Source: Mycolicibacterium rutilum
GTDB lineage: Bacteria; Actinomycetota; Actinomycetes; Mycobacteriales; Mycobacteriaceae
Direction of reading: 5' to 3'
NCBI RefSeq assembly: GCF_900108565.1
Contig: NZ_LT629971.1
Location: 2,046,001-2,110,000 of the forward strand
DNA length: 64,000 nucleotides
Shown here: positions 45,696 through 53,286 of the stretch, piece after piece
Layout: the number at the start of each line of letters is the position of its first letter
Numbering within the stretch: position 1 is the first letter of the stretch
Position numbers and translations under genes: made by a program
Notes under the pieces: generated by a model
Databases searched by the model: none
Told to the model about the DNA's origin: nothing
Seen by the model: the letters and a program-made list of their open reading frames with translations, nothing else

Positions 45696-46421
45696 TCAGT
45701 GTGCGAGAGCGAGCCCGCCGAGCGCGACGATCCAGCTCGCGAAGCTGCCGACCAGGAAGTACTCGGTCACGTCGTCGATGCCGATATGCCCGTTCTCTCG
45801 CGCCTTCTGGGCGTTGATCTCGGGGAAGCGGATGATGCTCTTGGCGGCGACGACGGCCGTCGCGGCCGCCAGTTGCCCGGCCAGTCCGAGGCCGAGGATC
45901 AGCACCCGCTCCATCGGCCCGAGGAGCCTGCCGCCCTTGAGCTTGTCCGACGGTTGCGGTTCACCCGCCGGCTTGACCGCGCCGACCGAGCCGAGCACCA
46001 GGCGCACCAACTGGTTGCCGGTGACCAACTGCATCAGCATCACGCCGACGATCATCAGCAGCCGGTCGGCAGACACGGCAATCCCCGTCCACTCCGGCCA
46101 GCGCGCCACCACCCCTGCCACGTCAGAACTCCACCCCGACATCACGATCAGCGCGCCGACCGCACCGCCGAACACCAGCAGCGGCGCCAGCTCCTTACCG
46201 CCCGAGCGCTCGGCACGCGCGCACAGCACCACCCACCCGACGCCCGCCGCGACTGCGACCGCCAATAACGCGACATCGCCCGGCCGCCACAATCCGGCCA
46301 GCGCGGCACAGCCGATGACGACCACCGGCACGATCGCCACCGGCAACCAGATCCGCTCGGCCACCCGGCGGGCGATGTCGGCGACCCCGACCGCGATCAG
46401 CAGCACCGCCAGCGCGCTCAC
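45696..46421 (-). CDS. Polytopic membrane protein paired with SatD-like protein
   Basis: A 241-residue protein with about six hydrophobic segments (LAVLLIAVGVADIARRV at the start, WLPVAIVPVVVIGCAALAGL, VALLAVAVAAGVGWVVLC, LLVFGGAVGALIVMSGW, LILGLGLAGQLAAATAVVAA, YFLVGSFASWIVALGGLALA). The C-terminal half (SIIRFPEINAQKARENGHIG, then DDVTEYFLVGSF) resembles the FPE--DDAEYFL pattern I associate with DUF3307-region proteins that accompany SatD. Its start overlaps the stop of the SatD-like gene by 4 bases. Function is unknown. Confidence 0.75.
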   Translation of the reverse strand: MSALAVLLIAVGVADIARRVAERIWLPVAIVPVVVIGCAALAGLWRPGDVALLAVAVAAGVGWVVLCARAERSGGKELAPLLVFGGAVGALIVMSGWSSDVAGVVARWPEWTGIAVSADRLLMIVGVMLMQLVTGNQLVRLVLGSVGAVKPAGEPQPSDKLKGGRLLGPMERVLILGLGLAGQLAAATAVVAAKSIIRFPEINAQKARENGHIGIDDVTEYFLVGSFASWIVALGGLALAH

Positions 46422-47068
46422 GGCACCCTGCCCAACGCCTGCGAGGCGGTGATGATCAGGTCGAGCCCGTCGCGGCCCGCGCGTTGCGACACCGCCGAGG
46501 CGCTGACCCCTTCGGCCGCGGCGATGTCCTTCTTGCTCGTACCGGTCAACAGTCCCTTCACAATCCGTATCGAACGGTCATCGAGCGATCCAAGCAGATG
46601 GTCCCGACACATCAGCGCGGCGTTGATCGCGTCGACGTCGCGGCGGGTGTCGTCGCCGGACCGGAATGCTGTGCGCACGAGCGCCATCCCTGGTTGGCGC
46701 TGGGTGGCCGCCGTCCACTCGATGGCCTCGCGCGCCGCCCACCATCCCGGCCCGTCCTGGATGCCGGCGACGGGGTCGAGCATTGTCACCGCGCCCCACC
46801 CGATGCCGAACCGCACGTCGACGCCCGGCGCGACCGCCAACCGGATGGCCAGTGCGGCCTCGAGTGCTCGTCCGACGGTCGGATAGGTGCCTTGGAATTC
46901 GTCGCCCACAGTGAACGCGGGGGGATCGACGGCGGCCGAGCCGACGCCGGCCAGAGCGCGGTTGAGGTCCAGGTGGACAGCGGACCGGTCGGCGACGTGG
47001 CGGGATCCGACGACGTCACCGATCAGCGTCGCCACTGTGGATGAAGCGGACAGCTTCACTTCCGACAT
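46418..47068 (-). CDS. SatD-family protein with C-terminal HTH
   Basis: A 216-residue SatD-like protein: ATLIGDVVGSRHVADRSAVH near residue 13 (the GDVVGSR motif of the family), FTVGDEFQGTYPTVGRALEA near 52 (GDEFQG motif), RFGIGWGAVTMLDP near 85, and GPGWWAAREAIEWT near 108. The C-terminal 40 residues (GLLTGTSKKDIAAAEGVSAS, AVSQRAGRDGL) look like a sigma-region-4-type helix-turn-helix, so it probably binds DNA. Two copies of TGAAG-N7-CTTCA flank its start codon, suggesting autoregulation. It is coupled to the membrane protein downstream. The first 30 residues place the motifs as in other actinobacterial SatD proteins. Confidence 0.8.
   Translation of the reverse strand: MSEVKLSASSTVATLIGDVVGSRHVADRSAVHLDLNRALAGVGSAAVDPPAFTVGDEFQGTYPTVGRALEAALAIRLAVAPGVDVRFGIGWGAVTMLDPVAGIQDGPGWWAAREAIEWTAATQRQPGMALVRTAFRSGDDTRRDVDAINAALMCRDHLLGSLDDRSIRIVKGLLTGTSKKDIAAAEGVSASAVSQRAGRDGLDLIITASQALGRVP
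47043..47059. promoter_or_regulatory. Palindrome TGAAG-N7-CTTCA inside the start of the satD-like gene
   Basis: TGAAGCGGACAGCTTCA: the arms pair over 6 bases (TGAAGC/GCTTCA). The site covers codons 4-9 of the SatD-like gene. It is one of two copies of the same pattern 28 bases apart centre to centre. Confidence 0.6.
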
Positions 47069-47070
47069 AT

Positions 47071-47087
47071 GAAGATCATAGCTTCAT
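47071..47087. promoter_or_regulatory. Palindrome TGAAG-N7-CTTCA just upstream of the satD-like gene
   Basis: TGAAGATCATAGCTTCA, preceded by A and followed by T so that the arms extend to ATGAAG/CTTCAT. It lies 2 bases upstream of the ATG on the minus strand, in an unusually AT-rich stretch (47062-47112) that must hold the promoter. Confidence 0.6.
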
Positions 47088-47111
47088 TATGTCGAATTTA
47101 AGGTATTTCCT

Positions 47112-48188
47112 TTATCCGATATAGCCGGCGGCCCGCTGCAGTCGGGCAACCGCATCCGCGACGATCGAGTCGATGAGCTCAGCGCACGATGGCAGATCAT
47201 CGAGGATGCCTGCGACCTGGCCCGACGCCAACACTCCGGCGTCGGTGTTGCCCTCGACCAGCCCCGCCTTCAGCAGCATCGGCGTATTGGCGGCCATCAC
47301 CACCTGCGACCAGGTCAGCTCCTTGCCGTGCCGCATCTCGAGGCCGTCGCGGATCATCGACTGCCAGGTCATGCCCGACATCTTCTTGAACTTCTGGGCG
47401 TTGCGAACGGCCGCGCTGAAGCCACGCAGTCGAGATCCGCTCTCCAGCTTCTCGACCAGTCCGGTGCGCAGCACGCGGTGCGGCATGCCGTCCACGCGTG
47501 TGGAAACGACCGTCCCGTCCAGTCCCGATTCGAGGTAGCGGCGCTTGACAGCCTCGGGCACCGTCGAATCGGAGGTCAGCAGGAAACGGGTGCCCATCGC
47601 GACACCGGCGGCGCCATAGGACAGCGCGGCGGCGAGTCCGCGGCCGTCGAAGAAGCCGCCGGCCGCCACGACCGGGATGTCGACCGCGTCGAGCACCGAG
47701 GGCAGCAGCAGCGTCGTCGCGATCGGGCCGGTGTGTCCGCCACCTTCACCGCCCTGGACGATCACGGCGTCGGCGCCCCAGCCGGCCACCTTCTTGGCGT
47801 GCTTGGCCAGGCCGACCGACGGAATCACCACGACCCCGGCCTCTTTGAGCTTCGCGATCAGGTCCGGCTTCGGCGCCAACGCGAACGACGCGACCTTCAC
47901 CCCTTCGCGGATGAGCAGATCGATACGTTCGTTCGCGTCACCGGCGTCGGCGCGGATGTTGATCCCGAACGGCTTGTCGGTCGCGCTCCTGACCTTCGTG
48001 ACCGCGGTCTGCAGTTCCTCGAGCGTCATCGTCGCCGACGCCAGGATGCCGAGGCCGCCGGCGTTGGAGGTCGCCGAGACCAACCGCGCGCCCGCGACCC
48101 AGCCCATGCCGGTCTGGACCACCGGATGCTCGATGCCGACGAGCTCAGTCAGCGGTGTACGCAGCTTGGGCTTGGCCGGAGTACTCAC
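47112..48188 (-). CDS. ipdC: IpdC, nitronate-monooxygenase-like flavoprotein of HIP degradation
   Basis: A 358-residue TIM-barrel flavoprotein of the 2-nitropropane-dioxygenase/nitronate monooxygenase fold, matching M. tuberculosis Rv3553 (IpdC), which acts on a hydroxylated HIP-CoA intermediate. VQTGMGWVAGARLVSATSNA near residue 24, NAGGLGILAS near 43, AVIVQGGEGGGHTG near 140 (phosphate-binding and catalytic region), and VVAAGGFFDGRGLAAALSYG near 173 fit. The long KKMSGMTWQSMIRDGLEM segment near 268 is specific to this group. It overlaps ipdB by 4 bases in the echA20-ipdA-ipdB-ipdC operon. Confidence 0.92.
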   Translation of the reverse strand: MSTPAKPKLRTPLTELVGIEHPVVQTGMGWVAGARLVSATSNAGGLGILASATMTLEELQTAVTKVRSATDKPFGINIRADAGDANERIDLLIREGVKVASFALAPKPDLIAKLKEAGVVVIPSVGLAKHAKKVAGWGADAVIVQGGEGGGHTGPIATTLLLPSVLDAVDIPVVAAGGFFDGRGLAAALSYGAAGVAMGTRFLLTSDSTVPEAVKRRYLESGLDGTVVSTRVDGMPHRVLRTGLVEKLESGSRLRGFSAAVRNAQKFKKMSGMTWQSMIRDGLEMRHGKELTWSQVVMAANTPMLLKAGLVEGNTDAGVLASGQVAGILDDLPSCAELIDSIVADAVARLQRAAGYIG

Positions 48189-48928
48189 CGTATTTCCTTG
48201 TCCCGCAGTCCCTTGGGATCGATGACGTCGCGGATCAGTTTCTGCTCGGCCTCGGTGGGCAGCCGGGTCTGTTCTGCCGACTCCAGCCCGTGCACCTCGA
48301 ACGACGTGTTCTCGGCGACCTGCTCGGCCTCGACGCCGGGATGCAGCGACACCGCGCGCATCTGGTGGTCGGGGCCGTTGAAGTCGAACACACCGAGGTT
48401 GGTCACCACCCGGTAGACGTTGACGAACCGGTATGCCGGGTTGGCGGGATCGACCTTGTCCCAGCCGATTCCCGACACCACGTCGACCGAGTCGCCGAAC
48501 ACCCGCTTGGAGTGGTTGCCCACCCAGTAACTGGTGGCGTGGTTGATGGTGTTGCCGGGGGCACCGCGCACGCCGAACATCTGCCGGGTCGGTTGCTGCA
48601 ACGGCCCGAACGCCGACAGGTTCTGGTTACCGTAGCGGTCGATCTGGTTGGCGCCCATGACGACATGGCGCCGGCCCCAGGCCAGCGTCTCGAACACCCG
48701 GCCGAACGGCATCCATCCCTCGATGGCACCGGCAGCACCGAGAGCCGGTGTGTCGGCGAGCAGCCGCGCCTCACCGTCGGTCAGCAGGATGTCGGGGGAA
48801 AACGTCAGCCGGGCCAGCCTTGCGCCGATCGACACCATGGTCGCCATCGGGCTGACCATGATCTCCCCGGCGTCGCGGAACAGTTCGGCACATGCGACAG
48901 CGCACACCTCGGCGCGGGACACGGACAT
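48185..48928 (-). CDS. ipdB: IpdB, beta subunit of the COCHEA-CoA ring-opening hydrolase
   Basis: A 247-residue CoA-transferase-fold protein corresponding to M. tuberculosis Rv3552. IpdAB opens the last steroid ring of COCHEA-CoA by a retro-Claisen reaction, although the fold is that of class I CoA transferases. Signatures: FSPDILLTDGEARLLADTPA near residue 42, GWMPFGRVFETLAWGRRHVV near 70, GANQIDRYGNQNLSAFGPLQ near 90, and GAPGNTINHATSYWVGNHSK near 121. It lacks the catalytic glutamate context (SENG) of true transferases, as expected for IpdB. The ATG overlaps the ipdA stop. Confidence 0.93.
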   Translation of the reverse strand: MSVSRAEVCAVACAELFRDAGEIMVSPMATMVSIGARLARLTFSPDILLTDGEARLLADTPALGAAGAIEGWMPFGRVFETLAWGRRHVVMGANQIDRYGNQNLSAFGPLQQPTRQMFGVRGAPGNTINHATSYWVGNHSKRVFGDSVDVVSGIGWDKVDPANPAYRFVNVYRVVTNLGVFDFNGPDHQMRAVSLHPGVEAEQVAENTSFEVHGLESAEQTRLPTEAEQKLIRDVIDPKGLRDKEIR

Positions 48929-49791
48929 CACTGCTGCTCTCCAAACTTGCGAACGGCCGCTTGGTAATCCGCCTCGGTTCCGGACAGATAGGTCTGGACG
49001 AACTCCTGCCACGTCGCGTCGTCCTTGGCCGCCTCTGCGTAGTGGCGCTGAAACTTCTCGTCACGGCGGTAGTCGGGTTCGGCGGTGGTGAAGTGCGCGC
49101 CACCCGGGGCCTCGACGACGCTGTCGACCATCATCCGGTTGATCAGAAGGGCCTGCGGGGGCACCGATTTGACCAGTTCCTCGGTGGAGACCACCTTCTC
49201 CACCGACAGGAACCGCTGTTCGGCGGCCATCAGGTAGAGGTCGTCGAAGTAGGGATCGATGCCGGTGTAGGCGGCGTTGCCGCGCTCGTCGCCGAGGTTC
49301 ATGTGCACGAATGCCGCGTCCAGGTTCAGTGCCGGCATGGCGACGAGTTCCTGGTCGTCGTACGGGGATTTGACCGTCTTGAGCTCGTCGCCCCAGAACG
49401 CGCGCACGTCGCTGCCGAGCCCGGCGCGGATCGGCAGGAACGGCAACCGCTGGGCGGCCGCCTGCAGGCCGCACCGCAGCATGCCCTCGTCCATCTCGCG
49501 GGCCTCGAGCGCGCCGCTGGTCCGGGCCTTGGCAAACCACGGGTCGTAGAACGGCGGAGAGTCCAGCGACACGAAGCCGTAGTAGACGCGCTTGACCTTG
49601 CCCGCCGAGCACAACAGCCCGAGGTCGGGCCCGCCGTAGGTGACGACGGTCAGGTCGGTGACGTCGGTACGCAGCAGGGCCCGTACGAACGCCATCGGTT
49701 TGCGTCGCGAACCCCAGCCACCGATGCCGATGGTCATGCCGCTGCGGATCGAGGCGACCGCCTCGTCCAGAGTTGTTCGCTTGTCGCTCAC
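48928..49791 (-). CDS. ipdA: IpdA, alpha subunit of the COCHEA-CoA ring-opening hydrolase
   Basis: A 287-residue CoA-transferase-fold subunit corresponding to M. tuberculosis Rv3551. GMTIGIGGWGSRRKPMAFVR near residue 18 is the glycine-rich CoA-binding segment, VVTYGGPDLGLLCSAGKVKR near 50 follows, and the GFVSLDSPPFYDPWFAKART stretch near 72 is typical for IpdA. LNLDAAFVHMNLGDERGNAA near 156 aligns with the CoA-transferase core. It overlaps echA20 upstream and ipdB downstream by 4 and 1 bases. Confidence 0.93.
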   Translation of the reverse strand: MSDKRTTLDEAVASIRSGMTIGIGGWGSRRKPMAFVRALLRTDVTDLTVVTYGGPDLGLLCSAGKVKRVYYGFVSLDSPPFYDPWFAKARTSGALEAREMDEGMLRCGLQAAAQRLPFLPIRAGLGSDVRAFWGDELKTVKSPYDDQELVAMPALNLDAAFVHMNLGDERGNAAYTGIDPYFDDLYLMAAEQRFLSVEKVVSTEELVKSVPPQALLINRMMVDSVVEAPGGAHFTTAEPDYRRDEKFQRHYAEAAKDDATWQEFVQTYLSGTEADYQAAVRKFGEQQ

Positions 49792-50543
49792 TGCTTTCCC
49801 TTCTCCGTCCCGGCGAACGCGTCACGGTGCTCATCGGACACGCCCGCGAGGTTCAGTTCGAACGTGAAGCCCTGCTCCATGCGGTACCGCGCGTTGACGG
49901 GCTGCACGTCGATGAAGTTCAGTGCCTCCTTCGCGGCGCGGATGACCCGCGTGTCCTTGGCGGCGATGTCGCGGGCGACACGCAACGCCGCCTCGTCGAG
50001 TTCGGCGCGCGGGACCACCTCGTGCACCGAACCGAAGTGGTGCAGGGTGTCGGCGGAGACGGTGGCCGCGGTGAAGAACAGCCGTCGCATCATGTGCTGC
50101 GGCACCAGCCGGGACAGGTGGGTGGCCGCACCGAGCGCGCCGCGTTCGACCTCGGGCAGCCCGAACTTCGCGTCGTCGGAGGCGACGATCACGTCGGCGT
50201 TGCCGACCAGCCCGATACCGCCGCCGACGCAGAAGCCGTTCACCGCCGCGACGACGGGCACCGCGCACTCATACACCGCGCGGAACGCCTCGAAGCAGCC
50301 GCGGTTGGCGTCGATGAGCGCGGTGAAGCCCTCGGTGTTCTGCATCTCCTTGATGTCGACGCCGGCGTTGAAGCCGCGGCCCTCGGCCCGCAAGATCACC
50401 ACGTGGGTGCTGTAGTCGCGCCCGGCGGCGGTGATCGCGTCGGCCAGTTCGAACCAGCCGCGCGACGGAATCGCGTTGACCGGCGGATAGTCCACGGTGA
50501 CCGAGACGATGCCCGGTTCGGTGACGGCAGAGGTGATGGTCAT
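49788..50543 (-). CDS. echA20: EchA20, ring D hydrolase of HIP degradation
   Basis: A 251-residue crotonase-fold protein matching M. tuberculosis Rv3550 (EchA20), which hydrolyses ring D of the HIEC-CoA intermediate to give the IpdAB substrate. The crotonase oxyanion segments are VILRAEGRGFNAGVDIKEMQ near residue 48 and VVAAVNGFCVGGGIGLVGNA near 97, followed by AKFGLPEVERGALGAATHLS near 125. The ATG at 50543 was chosen. The extra upstream codons run into the KstR2 operator. It is first in the echA20-ipdABC operon and divergent from the SDR pair. Confidence 0.93.
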   Translation of the reverse strand: MTITSAVTEPGIVSVTVDYPPVNAIPSRGWFELADAITAAGRDYSTHVVILRAEGRGFNAGVDIKEMQNTEGFTALIDANRGCFEAFRAVYECAVPVVAAVNGFCVGGGIGLVGNADVIVASDDAKFGLPEVERGALGAATHLSRLVPQHMMRRLFFTAATVSADTLHHFGSVHEVVPRAELDEAALRVARDIAAKDTRVIRAAKEALNFIDVQPVNARYRMEQGFTFELNLAGVSDEHRDAFAGTEKGKQ

Positions 50544-50567
50544 GGCACTTCCTGGGTCCGGTAGGAA

Positions 50568-50581
50568 AGCAAGCACTTGCT
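50568..50581. promoter_or_regulatory. KstR2 operator between echA20 and the SDR pair
   Basis: AGCAAGCACTTGCT matches the KstR2 consensus ANCAAGNNCTTGNT exactly and is itself nearly palindromic. It lies in the 53-base gap between the divergent starts of echA20 and the SDR gene at 50597, so it governs both operons. Confidence 0.93.
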
Positions 50582-50596
50582 TGGTACGCTAGCACA

Positions 50597-51370
50597 GTGA
50601 CCGACACCCCAGAGATAAACCTCGCGCTCAAGGACCGGGTGGTTCTGGTGACCGGCGGGGTCCGCGGCGTCGGCGCGGGCATCAGTGCGGTGTTCGCCGA
50701 TCAGGGCGCCACCGTCGTGACGTGCGCCCGCAGGCCGGTCGACGGGCTGCCCTACGAGTTCCACTCCTGCGATGTGCGCGACGACGACGCGGTGGCCGCG
50801 ATGATCAACGCCGTCACCGAACGCCACGGTCGCCTGGACGTCGTCGTCAACAATGCGGGCGGCTCGCCCTACGTTCTGGCCGCGGAGTCGTCGGCGAAGT
50901 TCAGCCGCAAGATCGTCGAGTTGAATCTGCTCGGTCCGCTGTCGGTGTCGACGCATGCCAACGCGGTGATGCAGCAGCAGGACCGGGGCGGGTCGATCAT
51001 CAACATCGCCAGCGTCAGCGGTCGCAGGCCGACACCGGGCACGGCGCCCTACGGCGCGGCGAAGGCCGGGATCGAAAGCCTCACATCGACGTTGGCCGTC
51101 GAGTGGGCACCCAAGGTGCGGATCAACTCGGTCGTGGTCGGCATGGTCGAGACCGAGCAGTCCGAACTGTTCTACGGCGACGCCGACTCGATCGCCGCGA
51201 TCTCGAAGAACGTGCCGCTGGGCCGACTGGCCAATCCGGCCGACGTCGGCTGGGCAGCAGCGTTTCTGGCGTCGGACGCGGCGTCCTACATCAGCGGGGC
51301 GTCGCTCGAGGTACACGGCGGCGGCGAACCACCGCACTACCTGGCCACCACCACCGCCGACATCAAATAG
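50597..51370 (+). CDS. Short-chain dehydrogenase of the HIP regulon (Rv3549c type)
   Basis: A 257-residue classical SDR: VVLVTGGVRGVGAGISAVFA near residue 15, the DVVVNNAGGSPYVLAAESSA block near 81, INIASVSGRRP and TAPYGAAKAGIESL near 134-155 with the Ser-Tyr-Lys triad. It corresponds in place and type to M. tuberculosis Rv3549c. The exact reaction in ring C/D degradation is not established as far as I know. A GTG start lies 15 bases after a KstR2 operator. The next SDR gene follows after 34 bases. Confidence 0.9.
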   Translation: MTDTPEINLALKDRVVLVTGGVRGVGAGISAVFADQGATVVTCARRPVDGLPYEFHSCDVRDDDAVAAMINAVTERHGRLDVVVNNAGGSPYVLAAESSAKFSRKIVELNLLGPLSVSTHANAVMQQQDRGGSIINIASVSGRRPTPGTAPYGAAKAGIESLTSTLAVEWAPKVRINSVVVGMVETEQSELFYGDADSIAAISKNVPLGRLANPADVGWAAAFLASDAASYISGASLEVHGGGEPPHYLATTTADIK

Positions 51371-51404
51371 CGCGCGAACTCAAACAACCGAGGAGACAAC
51401 GGAT

Positions 51405-52310
51405 ATGGGACTGCTCGACGGCCGTGTGGTCATCGTGACGGGATCGGGCGGCGGCATCGGCCGCGCTCATGCGCTGGCCTTCGCCGCCGAAGGCGCCCGC
51501 GTCGTCGTCAACGACATCGGCGTCGGCCTGGACGGATCACCGGCCGGTGGCGGCAGCGCCGCGCAGAGCGTCGTCGACGAAATCACCGCTGCCGGTGGCG
51601 AGGCCGTCGCCAACGGCGCCAACGTCGCCGACTGGGCCCAGGCCGAGGGCCTGATCCAAGCCGCGGTCGACACGTTCGGCGGGCTCGACGTGCTGGTGAA
51701 CAACGCCGGCATCGTGCGCGACCGGATGTTCGCCAACACCAGCGAAGAGGAGTTCGACGCCGTCATCGCCGTGCACCTCAAAGGGCACTTCGCGACCATG
51801 CGGCACGCGGCGGCGTACTGGCGGGCCCAGTCCAAGGCGGGCAACACGGTCGACGCGCGGATCATCAACACCAGTTCCGGAGCGGGCCTGCAAGGCAGTG
51901 TGGGACAGGCGAATTACAGCGCCGCCAAGGCCGGCATCGCGGCGATGACGTTGGTGGCGGCCGCCGAGATGGGCCGCTACGGCGTCACGGTCAACGCGAT
52001 CGCCCCGTCGGCGCGGACCCGGATGACCGAGACGGTGTTCGCCGAGATGATGTCGACCCAGGGCCAGGACTTCGACGCGATGGCGCCGCAGAACATCTCA
52101 CCGCTGGTGGTGTGGTTGGGCAGCGTCGAGTCCCGCGAGATTACCGGCCGGGTGTTCGAGGTCGAAGGCGGCATCATCCGGGTCGCCGAGGGCTGGGCAC
52201 GCGGTGCCGAAGCCGACAAGGGCGCGCGCTGGGACCCGGCCGAACTGGGCCCGGTCGTCAGCGACCTGCTCGAAAAGTCGCGGACCCCGTTGCCGGTCTT
52301 CGGGGCCTGA
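51405..52310 (+). CDS. Short-chain dehydrogenase of the HIP regulon (Rv3548c type)
   Basis: A 301-residue SDR of the longer type with a multifunctional-enzyme-2-like pattern: VVIVTGSGGGIGRAHALAFA near residue 8, VVVNDIGVGLDGSPAGGGSA near 33 (NAD-binding acidic loop plus insertion), LVNNAGIVRDRMFANTSEEE near 94, then INTSSGAGLQGS and ANYSAAKAGI near 152-172 with the catalytic triad. It corresponds to M. tuberculosis Rv3548c. A hydroxyacyl-CoA dehydrogenase role is plausible by family. AGGAGA precedes the ATG. The convergent lipoprotein gene ends 1 base past its stop. Confidence 0.9.
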   Translation: MGLLDGRVVIVTGSGGGIGRAHALAFAAEGARVVVNDIGVGLDGSPAGGGSAAQSVVDEITAAGGEAVANGANVADWAQAEGLIQAAVDTFGGLDVLVNNAGIVRDRMFANTSEEEFDAVIAVHLKGHFATMRHAAAYWRAQSKAGNTVDARIINTSSGAGLQGSVGQANYSAAKAGIAAMTLVAAAEMGRYGVTVNAIAPSARTRMTETVFAEMMSTQGQDFDAMAPQNISPLVVWLGSVESREITGRVFEVEGGIIRVAEGWARGAEADKGARWDPAELGPVVSDLLEKSRTPLPVFGA

Positions 52311-52311
52311 G

Positions 52312-53286
52312 CTATTCGCGGCACGCGCTCAGGTACGTCTTGCCGTCCTGTTCGGCGGCCTGCGCAAGATCGAGCCAGCCGGCGCCCTGGAAGTAGTACA
52401 TGTCGGCGGGGTGCTCCGCAGAACCCCTGATCACCTCGGCCAGGTCGACGCGCGTGTCCCGGTGGTAGTCGGGCCGATGGATCGACAGTTGGACCGATTC
52501 CATGCTGTGCCAGTCGAATCCGTCCGGCAACGGTCGGTCGATCCTCATGCCCGGCGGAATTTCGCCGAGCCTGAGGCGGTCGAAGTCGACCGGCGGCGAA
52601 CCGTGGGGGACGAACATCCGCAGCTGGATGTCGCTGCGGTTGGGATCCGTCGGGCGGAAGAACAGCGACACCCCGTTGGTCTCGGCACACGGCGTGCCCG
52701 TCGCGATCTCGAGTGTTCCATCGGTCACCCGCGCCCCGAAGGTCGCCGGCAGCTCGGGCTCGGATGCGGGGTCCGTGGTGCAGATCGTGAGCAGTGACTT
52801 GCCATTCTGTTCGGTGACCTGTTCGGGGTTGAGCCAGCCGACGCCCTCGAAGTAGTAGCTGTCGTCGGGGTGCTGCGCCGACCCGTCGACGATTTCGGCG
52901 ATATCGGCCGCCGTGGTGCCCGCCCCCTCGGAGGGCTCCACCGTCAACGAGACGGTTTTGGCTGCGCGCCAGTCGAATCCATCTGCAAGCGGTTCGGTGA
53001 CGGCCAGGCCGCCGGGATACGGGCCGTCGAGCGTCAGGAACTCGAATTCGGTGGCCCGGTCGGGTGGAGCCGTCAACTGCAGCCTGCCGCCAGGGCCGGG
53101 GGAGAACCGCACCATCACTTGTTCGACGCGCCGGCACGGTGTTCCGGTCCACAGGCGCAACTGGCCATCGGTCACCCGTGCCCCGAACACCACTGGCAGC
53201 GACGGCTCGTCGGGCACCGGCGCGCTGGGCACGAGGCAGCCGGAGACGCCGAAGACCGCCAGGATGACCAGCACCAGGCGGATCAC
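52312..53286 (-). CDS. Lipoprotein with two tandem homologous repeats, coupled to the HExxH ESX-type protein
   Basis: A 324-residue protein starting VIRLVLVILAVFGVSGC, a signal peptide with lipobox VSGC at Cys17. The mature part is two repeats of about 150 residues: FGARVTDGQLRLWTGTPC / FGARVTDGTLEIATGTPC at the start of each, DGFDWRAAKTVSL / DGFDWHSMESVQL in the middle, and YYFEGVGWLNPEQVTEQNGK / YYFQGAGWLDLAQAAEQDGK at the end. I know of no family. GTG overlaps the upstream stop as GTGA, so it is co-translated with the HExxH protein. Acting as its immunity or surface partner is inference. Confidence 0.75.
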   Translation of the reverse strand: MIRLVLVILAVFGVSGCLVPSAPVPDEPSLPVVFGARVTDGQLRLWTGTPCRRVEQVMVRFSPGPGGRLQLTAPPDRATEFEFLTLDGPYPGGLAVTEPLADGFDWRAAKTVSLTVEPSEGAGTTAADIAEIVDGSAQHPDDSYYFEGVGWLNPEQVTEQNGKSLLTICTTDPASEPELPATFGARVTDGTLEIATGTPCAETNGVSLFFRPTDPNRSDIQLRMFVPHGSPPVDFDRLRLGEIPPGMRIDRPLPDGFDWHSMESVQLSIHRPDYHRDTRVDLAEVIRGSAEHPADMYYFQGAGWLDLAQAAEQDGKTYLSACRE

